A DNA stretch of 64,000 bases from Cristatella mucedo (GCA_009760855.2 WPIO01000009.1:2540501-2604500); one strand, 5' to 3'; positions 12,700 to 22,873 are shown, numbered from the stretch's first letter. Notes: generated from the letters alone by a model not told the origin. Made by a program: numbers and translations.

Positions 12700-13720
12700 T
12701 GGTCCTCCAGGTTTAGTCACGAGTCAATATTGATTGCTTCGGCGATGATTAGTCAACAAACTTAATCTCAGACAAAACAGAGCAAGTGAAAAGTGTAGCT
12801 GACTCAGGAGAAAAAGTTAAGTAGTGAGTAACATAGACGTAGCAGCTCAGGATGGCTGGAAAGAATGTGCCACGGTCGGCGGCAGGAGAGAAGCTGCAGT
12901 TGCACAGGAATTGCGAAAGTGAGCTACACAGCCTAGAAAATGCAGGGCAGATGAAAGGCTCATGTCGCTTTAGTGGAGGAATGGAAAAGTTAATTTATAG
13001 CCCAAGAGCACCCGAGGGCACGAGAAGGCTGAAATTGGTGCAGCACTTCAGCTAGGTATGAAGAAGCCAAGCCATGGTGGGCCTTGCGGGTGATCGTTAG
13101 AATTTTACTCTGTATCTTTTGATTAACCGGAAATCCCCTAAACTCCTACAGTAAAGGAGTTAAAAGGCTGAACCTCGAGGATTTGCAAACTAGCCTTATA
13201 GCCACTTTATCCCTAGCTGAAGTGGCCTAATGGCTTTTTCGGTAGCCAAGCCCAAATGGAATAGTAATAATCTATCCTGGACAGAACCAGGGTGCTAGGC
13301 GAACGTTTTGCAAGCCACCGTGGTGGTAGACGGTCCCTAATCTGAGACTGGGATTGGACACGAAGGTTGCCTGTAAAAGCGGTATTCTTTATGATACTTT
13401 CAAAATTTAGGCAGCTGTCAACGAAGTCACCTTAATTCCTTGCACGTGGTTCGGTTGCACAACAGCATCACCTATTCAAAGAGCAAAGTGGACTAGTCTA
13501 GGCACACGCTTAGAAGGTCTATGAGTAGCAGCTCAGTTTTATCGTCATTTAATGAACGGAGATTTGCCAAAATCTAGGATTGAATGTCTGCAAGGCAATT
13601 ATTAAGTTCATCACTCGCTGCGGAAGATTCAAACGGCTTAAACTACAAATAGAGAGCAGAGGATCGTCAGCATAGAAGTGAAAGCTGGTGACACGGGTTC
13701 AAATCACGATTCACAAAGTC
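12700..13720 (-). mobile_element. Older, divergent L2/CR1-type LINE fragment
   Basis: The minus strand contains FHFYADDPLLSI (reverse transcriptase box C), then a DDKTELLL-like piece, a LVLSRIDYYYSI piece and remnants of the C-terminal region. The order is that of the other LINEs, but the nucleotide sequence is distinct, so this is another, older family. Heavily interrupted. Confidence 0.6.
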
Positions 13721-13924
13721 TGTCGATGATATTACTGAGTAAATCGTGTTAGATTTATATTATCATCCCGGCGGAGGATGACTTTAATTTAAGGAGGGGT
13801 GACAGTGAAACATTAGCATGCTCTCACAGCCAGATTGTGACAGCACAAGAGATTTTTAGCGGTTGCAGAATTACAAGCCATATGAACCGGACGCCTTAAA
13901 TTATAATTAGTCAGTTGTAATACT

Positions 13925-14075
13925 GCCGAGCTGGTTTGGCCCAGTGGTTAAGGTGCTCGCCCTGACCGAGGTCTGGCCGAGGCCAAAGGCTCGAGCCCCG
14001 AAGCAAATGTGAAGCGCCTGAGTAGAGATTAAGCTATCTTTTGGGTGCTGCACCGATGAATAATATTTAACATTT
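13925..14075 (+). mobile_element. tRNA-derived SINE, type 1
   Basis: An A-box-like TGGCCCAGTGGTTAAGGTGC and a B-box-like GGCTCGAGCCCC are followed by a body with GTGAAGCGCCTGAGTAGAGA, which resembles the LINE 3' end. It is an RNA polymerase III-type head on a LINE-type tail. Not a functional tRNA. Confidence 0.65.
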
Positions 14076-14580
14076 ATTTACATTGAACTTTGAGCCTGAC
14101 AGTTGTACACCGAGGCTGGCTGTCCACAGGCAGCCTCTGCGGCTGTCGAATAATCTTCTCTAGGCTACGAATGCCAGCTGGTTACAGTACATTAAGCTCT
14201 TCATTGCTGCCATGCTCTGCCCGGCCTTCGGATATATGCCTGCATATATGGACTCAGCATCCCCCGACTCATCCCACTAGCCATCCATCGAGTGAACAGC
14301 TTCCCTGTAATATTTATGCAGTAAGATTATTTCACCAGTACCTGCAAAGTTTCTTCGCAGACTGGCACAGCTGCAAGCAGTGTGCTTGTGGTAAGTGACG
14401 AGCTAAGATATCGCCATTGCGTACTTGTAACGGTCATTGTAAGCAACGAAAGGACTAGCAAGCGTTCACTTCTATTTACACACGAGATTGTGACTGTGAC
14501 TCGTGCTTGCTCATTTTCCGGTATTGAGGTGTGCAGGGCTGTTAAACACACTCAGATACACATCTATCTGCTTCGCCGAA
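14076..14580. other. No recognised gene; 3' flank of gene A
   Basis: Short open frames only. The gene A poly(A) signal lies just to the right at 14,586-14,591. Confidence 0.45.
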
Positions 14581-14585
14581 CGCAC

Positions 14586-14591
14586 TTTATT
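14586..14591 (-). terminator. Poly(A) signal of gene A
   Basis: AATAAA on the minus strand, 194 nt downstream of the TAA stop of gene A. It gives a compact transcript of about 0.9 kb with a roughly 0.2-kb 3' UTR. No other AATAAA was seen between it and the stop. Confidence 0.55.
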
Positions 14592-14784
14592 GCTCAGGCT
14601 ATACAAGTAGCGCATGTCGATACATGATACATTCATTTCATGACGTGCTGACTGACAGGTACAATTCAAAACCGGAGAAGTCCTTGCACTTCTGCCCGTG
14701 AAGCTTCGGCATCTTCTCTGTAGTTTTGAGCTTCGTGAGTCGCTATACGTTGGCTTCTGAGAAACTGTAAAACTTGATACCCTT

Positions 14785-15468
14785 TTACCAGTCAGAGCAG
14801 ACGAAGTAGCAAGTATGCCAGGAATTTTCCCGCCCCTCCATCCTCGTCATGCATCGATTAAAGCAGTTGCGAATTGCGTTGTTCTGATCTCGTGCTGCCG
14901 CCGACCCCTTCCAGAAGCCTGTAGGGCGTGAAAATATCGTAGCGAGTGATCGAGTGCTTGTACTGCCCCTGCGAGCGAAGCCACGGCTTATCGAAGCTCG
15001 CTCGAAAGACAATGTTACGCTGCAATAGTTGCACCAGGAAGTTAACTGGGCATAGCTATTGGCATAGTTTGTTACTTGAAGTGCTTGCCAATAGGTGAAT
15101 GTTTGGCTTGATCAAGCAAGAACGCTTAGCTCAAGAGCGTAGCTAGAAAATGGTGACGTAACGGCGGGGCGACGACGTCAATCGAGTGTCCGACGGACAT
15201 CAACCAGCAGTATTTATGGCGATTCAGCGAGCAGGGCCTTAACCAGGTTGGCTACGCGATCGACGCGGGCTCACAACCTAGCTATGATACTCTCGCCGAC
15301 CAGGAGAAGCCGGCGAAATAGGGCTGCTAGATGGAGTCAGATGCCGACAAATCTGATGGACATGTGCGCTCACGTACCTGCCAAGCCGGCCCTGAATGCT
15401 AGGGCACCGTATGGAAGCTCTGCTTCTGAAACGGTCAGCATCAGTATGAGTATCAATATTTTCTCCAT
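14785..15468 (-). CDS. Gene A: secreted cysteine-peptide precursor, two exons
   Basis: Proposed join of exon 1 (15468-15378) and exon 2 (14996-14785), 100 residues. Exon 1 begins with a hydrophobic signal peptide (MEKILILILMLTVSEA, likely cleaved before E17) and ends at a strong donor, CAG|GTACGTGAG (GT at 15377), phase 1. Exon 2 encodes a Ser/Arg-rich linker, then AARDQNNAIRNC and a module with C75, C79, C93, C97 (C-x3-C-x13-C-x3-C) ending CYFVCSDW-stop. The same ending, linker motif and intron phase occur in gene B at 46.8-47.8 kb, which is the main support for both. A TATA box and CAGT initiator lie upstream and AATAAA lies 194 nt past the stop. The exon 2 acceptor is uncertain: the phase-1 AG at 14998-14997 has a weak pyrimidine tract. 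A better CAG (exon from 14968) fits a phase-2 donor at 15373 and gives 92 residues. The C-x3-C...C-x3-C spacing suggests a disulfide-tied helical hairpin. Hormone, antimicrobial or venom-type roles are all possible; function is unknown. Confidence 0.72.
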
Positions 15469-15483
15469 CCCGGCTGATACAAC

Positions 15484-15515
15484 TGGTTGAACGCACGAGC
15501 TCGACTTCTTTTATA
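15484..15515 (-). promoter_or_regulatory. Core promoter of gene A (TATA + initiator)
   Basis: On the minus strand CCTATAAAAGAAG places TATAAAAG at 15515-15508, and CCAGTT puts a candidate +1 A at 15484, 31 bp downstream. This is the textbook spacing for a TATA/Inr promoter. The 5' UTR would be only 16 nt. Confidence 0.65.
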
Positions 15516-15519
15516 GGTG

Positions 15520-16106
15520 CTGCTCGAGGTGGGCAGACAAAAGCGGGTGATTTCAGTGTGGGAGGGAACGGTTCGCTAAGCTCCCTCGAAGCGTGACCAA
15601 AGCTCTAACGGGCGTAAAATATATGCTCGCTGCCGCCGAGCCTCCTGTCTACGTTGTAGTGATCACGAGTCATGCAGCGTTCCTCGGTTAATAGCGTACA
15701 AGTTCGCGTTTTGCACGGTCCGCCACCAATCGTCACGCTGCATTCGCTTGATCGGAGACCTTTCTCGGTGGACGTCCTGCAAGGTCATACAGACAGCAGA
15801 GGACAGCAACGGATAGCAGCGGACAGCAACAGACAGCAGCGGACAGCAAAAAGTGTAAAGTCGATCGACTGCTGCCTAAAGCGTGACAATCGCTGACTGT
15901 CTGCCATGAAAGATATTACCGAAGCCAGCTTAGAAATGGAATCCGGAATTTAGGAGAGTGCCCATGTATTTTGCCTAAATACTACAAAGCAGTGTTTCGC
16001 ATTAAAAATAACGTGGTCAAGTGCATACGATACCCGAGCAAGCAAATAACTGGTGATCAAGGACTGCGAAAAGAGTGTTTCGAACTCTTGTCAGCGTATT
16101 CGCTCG
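15520..16106. other. Upstream region of gene A
   Basis: No open frame of note. A short degenerate 10-bp repeat based on GGACAGCAAC lies at about 15,795-15,848. Confidence 0.45.
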
Positions 16107-16252
16107 GGCCATGATAGCCCAGGAGCCACGGTGCTCGCTATTCACGACAGAGGTCTGTGTGATCAAATCCTGCAGTGAGAAATCCTGTATTGCCAACTGT
16201 AAGCAGTGGTGATAGACGTTAAGGCTCTTCTGCTGCTATACAAACGAGGCTT
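16107..16252 (+). mobile_element. tRNA-derived SINE, type 2
   Basis: The head reads GTGCTCGCTATTCACGACAG with a B-box-like GTGATCAAATCCTGC. The tail runs TATTGCCAACTGTAAGCAG, GTGATAG, TTAAGGCTCTTCTGCTGC and TATACAAA. The same tail occurs in copies at 18.7, 22.5, 33.6, 41.5 and 49.4 kb. Confidence 0.6.
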
Positions 16253-16342
16253 ATAAATCAGCGACTACTTTTTATTCTATATCAGGCTTCGGTGCTAAAG
16301 TCCAATGCACGGAATTGGGATTCACCATTAGTGTGCAGCACG

Positions 16343-16483
16343 CAGGAACGGAGCCAGGGGTAGAGGGGCAATTGCCCCTCATGGACAGAGAGAAGTATGT
16401 ATGTCCTAGGAAGAATTTCCTCAGGCCCAAGGAGAGGGTGCAGTGTACCTTACCCCAACCTGAAAACCCTGGCTCTGCCCCTG
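16343..16483 (+). mobile_element. Short hAT-like MITE
   Basis: 141 bp bounded by imperfect terminal inverted repeats: CAGGAACGGAGCCAGGG at the left, and CAGGGGCAGAGCCAGGG when the right end is read on the other strand. Flanking 8-mers GCAGCACG and GCTTCGCG share 5 of 8 positions, consistent with a decayed 8-bp target duplication. No coding capacity. Confidence 0.5.
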
Positions 16484-16489
16484 GCTTCG

Positions 16490-17034
16490 CGGACGGCCGC
16501 CGACATACAAGTAATCGCTGGCCACTTCATGAAGTATCGCGGATATCTCAGCTTGATCACATTATTTTGAGTCGAAGCAAATACAAGATTATAATACCTT
16601 AACCAGGACTGCTGCACTGCAGTCAATTATTTGGCTAGTCCAGCACGTGATCCAACAATGATAAAATCCAAGTGGATTTTATTATTGTTATTGTCATTCG
16701 TACTCCATGCAAGGTCGAGCAGTGTAAAAGTTTCTTGCAAGTCATTTCGAGGCTGGCAATGCAAGGTTTTGCCTGCTCACTTTTTCCCGGGGTTCGCTAA
16801 TCAATGCAAGTGAACCAGAGGTAGGGCAGAGTGTCTTCACATGCTTAGGCCAGAATTCTAAAGTAAACATGAAAACACTCACCATCATTGGTTATTCAGA
16901 CCTATGGCCAGTAGTGTGCACTACATCATACACAGGTACTCATGCACAGAACACTAGAACAAAAGAAGACAAACTCCCCTGGGCAAAGGGAACGCTGACT
17001 GGAACAGACGTGTCTTTAGCTGAGACTTAAATGA
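16490..17034. other. No recognised gene
   Basis: A 60-codon frame at 16,631-16,813 has a hydrophobic segment (WILLLLLSFVLHARS) and could mimic a signal peptide, but it has no donor, promoter or homology that I can see. Confidence 0.35.
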
Positions 17035-17123
17035 TGCAAGGTCATATACTTTACAACATATGTAAAGTGCCCAGATAGAAATTAAATTCCGTGAGGGCGA
17101 CATACTCATCTATTGTTATTATT
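17035..17123 (+). mobile_element. LINE 3'-tail-only insertion
   Basis: Contains TGTAAAGTGCCCAGATAGAA, AATTCCGTGAGGGCG and TATTGTTATTATT, the last ~90 bp of the LINE family. Confidence 0.65.
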
Positions 17124-17345
17124 GCAGGTAGTGACCGTACCCGCAAGTGAGTTCCAGACTTTTGGTGCAAGCGAACTGAAGGCTTGATCACCGAAGGTCT
17201 TCAATTTAGCGTGAACAGCGTTGAGATAACCAGATGCTGACGAGGGGATAGTTCGAGAGCACGATGGAGGAGCAGGAAAGTAGGATAGGTTGGCTGGTGC
17301 TAGCAAGTGAAGTAACCTGTCATCCAGATTGAGGATCTTCAAACC
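17124..17345 (-). mobile_element. Fragment of a distinct LINE, C-terminal reverse transcriptase region
   Basis: The minus-strand translation has LNLDDRLLHLLAPANLSYFP and LKTFGDQAFSSLAPKVWNSL, the conserved C-terminal block (GDRAFSSYAPKAWNSLP in other copies). Sequence differs enough to be another subfamily. Confidence 0.6.
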
Positions 17346-17907
17346 AATTCAGTGCTTGGTATAAATACGAGTATAGCAGAACCAGTGGATAAGGACCCGA
17401 GGTTACCATGGTGCTCTCATGGCGGCGATCGTAGCGCTTGGTGTTTCACTCAGGACTCCAGATCAGAGCCCAGCAGCAGCAGGCCTTATGCATCAAACAG
17501 GAGCCTGTAGATCTGAATGCCGGCGAGTCTGTGCTGGGCACTATGGTCGCCAAAGAGCCTCGGCTGTAGGCTAGATTGATCTGCTTACGATTTTGGCATT
17601 CACTACCAGCTAGCAGAGCTTCTTTCTGCATTGTCTGACTCTGTGAACAACTGCCTCCAGCAGTCCTGTAACAAGACGCTGTTTCGAAACTTCAGAATAA
17701 AGCGGAACCACAAACTAGACGAATAAAAACAGCGTTCTCCAGTTCGGATTAGCACAGATTGCAGCGAGCACGCCTTTGCGCCTACACTCTCCACCGCGGT
17801 TGAAGCGAAACACGCTGGCCAGCGAAGTTCTGTCTTCCTCGGCTTCCTGTGCCTTCCAGAGCTGGACAAATATGAAACGAGACTGTTCGCACGTCGCCGC
17901 AGCGGGG
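17346..17907. other. No recognised gene
   Basis: Minus-strand open frames of 60-90 codons overlap, but they lack domains, promoter and splice context. Confidence 0.4.
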
Positions 17908-17970
17908 CAAGTAGAAAGAGATCGAGTTCTCTGAGGGCGCTTTATCAAGTGCATTATTATTATTATTATG
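17908..17970 (+). mobile_element. LINE 3'-tail-only insertion
   Basis: GTAGAAAGAGATCGAGTTCT, GAGGGCGCTTTATCAAGTGC and a (ATT)n tail: the last ~60 bp of the LINE. Confidence 0.7.
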
Positions 17971-18552
17971 TATCTTCACCTGTAGTAAAACGAGTCGCTC
18001 GCAATCATATGTGCTCTATGGGCTTCATGTGCGAGTAGCTTTCGGCTATATACTCGTGGAATTTGAAGCTTTGGGCACGAAGTCAGTTTTCGGGAAAGGG
18101 TGTCCCATGGGGGCGCAGCAGAGCCGGCAGTGCCGGCTCAATGGAAGCATAGTGACAGCGAATGAAGAGGCTGAAGTAGCAGAGAAATGCACGTGCTCAA
18201 AAGAGCATTATGAAACTTCGCCCGGGCGGAGAGCCCAGCGTCGGCGCTCGGGACATAGCAAGAATCCGGCTAGTGGCTCATGGCACGCTACTGGTGCGGT
18301 CATAGCCGAAGGCAGACGACTGAGCGGACGGATTAGTGCAGCGTAGTCGGAGCCAGCGTGTAGCAAGCGTGTAGGCGTGTAGCAAGGCGCCGGTACATCG
18401 CTCGGACAGTGACGGATCGCTGCTGGGGTCAGCCAGCACGACTCTGGCAAAAATATGGTTATAGTCGAGCTGGCGCGATGATGAATCAAGCCTCCCATCT
18501 CGGCCAGGGGTGTCTGGGTCAATGACCGTAAACTATGATTAGCTGTACTAAC
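17971..18552. other. No recognised gene
   Basis: A 127-codon minus-strand frame (18,591-18,208) and a 111-codon plus-strand frame overlap each other. Neither has recognisable motifs. Confidence 0.4.
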
Positions 18553-18688
18553 AGCCTCTAACCCAGTGATTAAGGTGCTCGCCCCGACCAAGGTCTTGCT
18601 GAGGTCGTGGGATCGAACCCCGGGGCGTTCGCGAAGCGCCTGAATAGAGTTTGAATTCTCTTAGGGCGCTATACAAGGTAATTGTATT
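18553..18688 (+). mobile_element. tRNA-derived SINE, type 1, with LINE-like 3' end
   Basis: The head CTAACCCAGTGATTAAGGTG carries an A box, and GTGGGATCGAACCCCGG a B box. The 3' part reads GAAGCGCCTGAATAGAGTTT, then CTTAGGGCGCTATACAAGG and an AT-rich end. The tail is the stem found at the 3' end of the LINEs. Confidence 0.72.
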
Positions 18689-18689
18689 T

Positions 18690-18835
18690 ATTTAGATAGC
18701 GGCAGAAGAGCCTTACAGTCTTTCACCGCCGCTTGCAGTGGGCAATAAAGGATCTCCCATTGCAGGAATTGAACTCACGACCTGGGTCGTGAAGAGCGAG
18801 CACTTTACCCGCAGGATAAGACCAAGGGACATTCT
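18690..18835 (-). mobile_element. tRNA-derived SINE, type 2
   Basis: On the minus strand: GTGCTCGCTCTTCACGACCC, GTGAGTTCAATTCCTGC (B box), TTATTGCCCACTGCAAGCGG, and AAGGCTCTTCTGCCGCTATC. A second partial head follows at about 18,885-18,945. Confidence 0.68.
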
Positions 18836-19505
18836 GGGGGATGGGGCTAATCGAAAATCCCACTTTGACCTCCGGAAGCACCCCAGCTGCATGCGGGATT
18901 TGAGCCCACGACCTGGGTCGCGAGGAGCAAGCCGAGCTCATTCTGGACCTCGGATGTTCGCTATGGCCACTCGCAGCGTACGGCCGGGGAGCGGCGTTCT
19001 CCGGACAGCTACTACTGCGTTCGCTAGCTAGAAGATCCGGGTCGACGTGCTTAATTAAGTGCGTCGCCGTTTCATTGCGCTCGCGACGCCGCCGCGCGCT
19101 CGGCAGTCGACGACTAAACTCTCGAAGGCGGAGGGGGCATCGCGCGACCTTCATCGACGACGCGCGCTTTCCCGCCCGACTTCCCAACAGCGCGCCGAGC
19201 GTTTACCTCTTTTCGCCTTGATGGTTCACGCACTTGCGTTTTCGACGACGGCAATCTAGCCGGAGCGCAGGCAGGCCTCGAGGCGCTCGAGACGCTGTCG
19301 CGGCAACGGCACCGGAGTAGTCGGGCCGCGTCGGCTGCGTTGTCGCCCGAGGCTGCTTCGCAATCGCCATGGCAGAGACCACTCGCCGTGGCTGTCTCAC
19401 GAGTGACAGGGAAGAAGCCTCGGGACAGACCTCAGGCCTTTGCTCGGCGCTTCTATAAAAGCGACGCCTCACCCACCGACGTCGGTTTTAGCCCTATGCT
19501 ACTGG
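18836..19505. other. CpG-rich stretch, no firm gene
   Basis: A TATAAAAG at 19,454 on the plus strand has no CAGT initiator at -31/-32. The following ATG opens only five codons before a LINE tail. Confidence 0.4.
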
Positions 19506-19507
19506 CG

Positions 19508-19905
19508 GAATAATTTTAATAATACAGTGGTATAGCGCCCAGGAGAATGTTATCTCTTCCGCGGCACTTTTACATATGCTGTAACGGAAGCAAATGGTCA
19601 AATGGCTAGTGATTACATGCACAGTGTCAACCAGCATAATATGATGAGAGTTAACGTGCCCAATGTCAACAGGCAAATCCTCCTGACTCAGCTATGAATC
19701 TCACTCTCCCGCTCTCTCTTTTGGAGTTGGATGAAGCCTGTTATGCGTGCTGACACTGGGCGTGCTACCACTAACCATATTTGCATGCTGACCCTGTGCA
19801 TGTCACCTCTAACCATGTTGTGCTTGTTGTCATTGAGGATGCTACCAGTAACCGTTCGACTGTACTTCCTTTGCAGCAACTGTGAAGTGCCTAGACAGAG
19901 ATAAT
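19508..19905. mobile_element. Two LINE 3'-tail insertions in opposite orientations
   Basis: A minus-strand tail (about 19,508-19,690, ATAGCGCCCAGGAGAATG) is followed by a plus-strand tail (about 19,730-19,905, with CATGCTGACCCTGTGCATGT and GAAGTGCCTAGACAGAG). The latter abuts the minus-strand copy that follows. Confidence 0.65.
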
Positions 19906-20632
19906 AATAATAATATTGCACTTGATAAAGCGCCCTCAGAGAACTTAATCTCTTTCTAGGCGCTTTACATTTGCTGCAAAGTGATACGCAATAGAATAGT
20001 AAGTAAAATCATGCTTGAAAAACAAACAAAATGAATAACATGGTTAGGGGTTACATGCACTGGGTCAGCATGCAAATGTGGTTAGTGGCAGCATGAACAG
20101 TGTCAGCACGCATAAGCACATCGAGGACGAATCACAAGGACCCACTAAATGCTGTCCTAAATAAGTATGTTTTTAAGTTTCTTTTAAATGTGGTCAGGTC
20201 AGGGGATGTTCTGATGCAGGTCGGGAGGGAGTTCCAGGCTGTGGGAGCATACGAGCTAAATGCACGGTCTCCAAAGGATTTAAGGTTTGTACGAGGTATT
20301 TCTAGACTGTTGGATTCCGAAAAGCGAGTGGTACGATGCTTTTCCTGATGGGGTAGTATATCTGAAAGATAGGCTGGAGCCATAGAATGAAGAGACCTAA
20401 AAGTGAGCGACAAAACCTTGAAGTCAATCCGTTGCTTGACTGGTAACCAGTGCAGGTCGGCGAGAAGTGGAGTAATGTGGCAACTGCGACGCTCACGACA
20501 GACAAGCCTAGCTGCAGAGTTTTGCACCAGCTGCAATCGCCTGATCGCACATGCTGGTAGGCCAGTAAGCAGATTAAGTTCTCTGAGGGCGCTGTAAGAA
20601 TGCATTATTATCATCGTCTCCCGTATGCGCAC
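19905..20632 (-). mobile_element. 5'-truncated L2/CR1-type LINE, young-looking
   Basis: The reverse transcriptase C-terminal frame is open from 20,632 to the stop at 20,132: CAIRRLQLVQNSAARLVC, HITPLLADLHWLPVKQRIDF and GDRAFSSYAPTAWNSLPTC. The tail at 19,905-19,980 is AAAGCGCCTAGAAAGAG on the minus strand. A short plus-strand tail piece abuts at about 20,570-20,615. Very similar to the nested copy at 35,889-36,642. Confidence 0.85.
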
Positions 20633-20660
20633 GGAAAGCCGTCAAAGTTTTAAGTGCGCT

Positions 20661-20960
20661 CTACACTCTGCTCTCCGGCTCAGTAATCACTGTGTGTCTC
20701 TGAGGAGTTATTGATGAAGGTACCCTGAAATGCAAGTCAAGAGATAATGTCATGCCAGACGATTTCGAGTTCCAGTCTTTGGGAGTATTCGAACGGTAGG
20801 CATAGGCACCGCAAGATTTGAGTCTGGCTAGAGGCGCAGCTAACTGACTTGAGACAGAAGAGCAAGCTGTATGATAAATAAACCAATAAATATAACAATA
20901 CGTCATTTATATAGCGTCTTTAGAAACCCAATATTAATCCATAGGTTTTACATACAGCGT
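20661..20960 (-). mobile_element. Decayed LINE fragment and tail
   Basis: The minus-strand translation has a LARLKSCGAYAYRSNTPKDW block resembling the C-terminal LINE motif, with an AT-rich TATATAGCG tail piece near 20,915. Confidence 0.4.
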
Positions 20961-21004
20961 ATGGCTCGAGTCTACGAGCTTGGTCTTTAAGTGCGAGGAC
21001 CTTA

Positions 21005-21690
21005 ATGGCAAAAATAATTATATTACATTTAATATAGCGCCTTCAGAGAACTCAATCTCTTTCTAGGCACCTCAAATTTGCTGCAAAGGAAGCACGATCG
21101 AATGGCTAGTTGTAGCATGCTCAATAATTAACAAGATTAACATGGTTAGGGGTGACAAGCACAGCATGGGTCAGCATGTAAGTATGGTTAGCGGAACCGT
21201 GGGCCAAACCAATGAGGCATGCTAAGCCTAATAAGCAATTTTTTCTGGTAGGTTACCGGAGGAGGAGAGTGGAGGGAACTAAAAGTGCATCTCAAATCCT
21301 TGAAGTCGACACGCTTGCTTGGTGGGGAGTCAGTGCAGGTCGGCGAGAAGTGGTGTAATTGGTCACTGTGACGCAAACGATGGACAAGCCTAGATGTGTA
21401 GATGTATAGTTTCGCACCCATAGTGCCTGTGGTCGAAGAACAGCGAGTAGTGAGTAGCTAATGTCGAGACTAGCCATCACAAACGCACGAGCTCACTTTG
21501 ATGTGGAATCCCTGTCTAAGTGCGCCCTAGTTTTTGCAACGCTACTTAACTGAATGTAGTCTGACTTGGCAATGCAGCTACTGTGACCATCTAGAGAGAG
21601 GTCACGTTGGAATAGGAGGCCTAGATTTCGTGCAACCGCTACGGAGATGTACTGGCCGAGACCATTTTAAGGGTTAAGTTTTCCTACTTC
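21005..21690 (-). mobile_element. Decayed 5'-truncated LINE
   Basis: The tail at 21,015-21,090 (on the minus strand GAGATTGAGTTCTCTGAAGG then GCGCTATATTAAAT) is followed upstream by remnants of HHFSPTC-type and RLDFC-type reverse transcriptase sequence. Many frameshifts. Confidence 0.65.
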
Positions 21691-22260
21691 TGAGTACTAC
21701 TGAGTTTGCACATCTCTATTAAGCTGCTTTTATGATCAATCAATTTGAGAAAGCTTGCTTCCATTTCAGTGCGAAAGTCCCTAGTCAACATAGCCAAGAA
21801 GGCTCGCCACAATACGGGGAGTACCGGTATTGCCCCGTGATTGAAGTGTAGTCTCAATTCGCCTTTAGGGCAGTGGCCACGGACCGCAAGTTGAAACCGG
21901 ATACCTGGCACCGGATACCAGGCAGGTATCTGTCGATCGAGATGAAGTGCGATCGAGCGGGCGCTAACGCAAGCCGGCGCAGAATCTGGTCGTGCACGTG
22001 GGCAGACACGGAAGCGGACCATTCGTTACGGCTGACAGAATTCAATGCCAGAGGGGCTACCAATAACGGGCTCTCAGCCGGCTGCCGGTGCGAGCGACTA
22101 ATCTGCTGGTAGCTTAAAATAGTCCGACTGCCGCCTGCCTACCTCCGTCGCTAGGCCCGCAGGCCCTTCTGAACGATTGTGACGAATTACCTGGCACTGC
22201 CATCTGTGATGGGTAGGGGAGGACTTGTCATGGGATCTGACATTACCCTTGAAGAATGAA
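21691..22260. other. No recognised gene
   Basis: Mixed-composition DNA with overlapping short frames on both strands and no supporting signals. Confidence 0.4.
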
Positions 22261-22261
22261 T

Positions 22262-22376
22262 CCTGCATTGCCTAACGAGATGTAATGTAATGTATCTCCG
22301 TCTGTAACTCCAAAAAGTCATAAAGACCACGTGGGTGTTACGCAGGAGAGTTTTGTATAGTATACAATTATACAAT
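22262..22376 (+). repeat. Dispersed repeat C, copy 3
   Basis: TGTAATGTAATGTATCTCCG, TCTGTAACTCC, AAGTCATAAAGACCACGTGG and ACGCAGGAGAGTTTTGTATA, nearly the same as the copy at 57,838. Confidence 0.65.
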
Positions 22377-22477
22377 AATACAACTTTCCCTGATTTTATA
22401 ATCACAAAACAAATCAAAATTTCACTACTTCGGCGTTCTGAGCTAGACGGTGGCAAGCTAACGACACTTAACAACTT

Positions 22478-22612
22478 TATTTATATAGCGGCAGAACGGC
22501 AGATCCTTCACGGCTATCACCATCACTTGCAATGCTTAATAAAGAATCAACCACTGCAAGACTCGAACCTACAATCCGGGTCGTGAAGAGTGAGCACCTT
22601 AATCCCATCCCA
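22478..22612 (-). mobile_element. tRNA-derived SINE, type 2
   Basis: Minus strand: AAGGTGCTCACTCTTCACGA, GTAGGTTCGAGTCTTGCAGT (clear B box), TTATTAAGCATTGCAAGTG and GATCTGCCGTTCTGCCGCTA with a TATAAATAAA end. Confidence 0.68.
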
Positions 22613-22675
22613 TCCCTCAAATCCTAGCAGCGTTCGTGTTCCCTATTACCGCAGCAGATGCCTGTCTCACCTCCC

Positions 22676-22873
22676 ATGTTCAGAAAGAATGTTTACTTGT
22701 TTATATTTACTTGCCTAGCTAGCTGCTACTTTTCGTCGAGCGCCGTTGCTAACGTCATTAAAAAACCGCAGCAGCCATCGTCACCAATCTGCCTAGTTGA
22801 CGGGTGTTGCTCGAGTTTTGCTTCTAATGTACGGCGCTGCAGCATACCGCGTGCGAGTCACTGTCCTGGTTAA
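22676..22873 (+). CDS. Possible small secreted cysteine-rich ORF
   Basis: From the second in-frame ATG (22,676) a 65-residue frame begins MFRKNVYLFIFTCLASCYFS, which looks like a signal peptide, followed by a 40-residue tail with five cysteines including a CC pair and a C-terminal HCPG. No TATA/CAGT pair, splice site or homology was found. It lacks the CYFxC[ST]DW ending of genes A and B. It could easily be chance. Confidence 0.2.
   Translation: MFRKNVYLFIFTCLASCYFSSSAVANVIKKPQQPSSPICLVDGCCSSFASNVRRCSIPRASHCPG

Noticed and set aside
15795-15848. GGACAGCAAC repeats as a regulatory array upstream of gene A
   Set aside because: Short, degenerate, about 300 bp from the promoter, and no known factor motif can be assigned.
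13925-18835. tRNA-like segments as functional tRNA genes
   Set aside because: Only A and B boxes are recognisable; there is no cloverleaf with intact anticodon arm, and several copies share SINE bodies and tails.
19454-19500. TATAAAAG followed by an ATG
   Set aside because: No CAGT initiator at the right distance, and the frame stops after five codons where a LINE tail begins.
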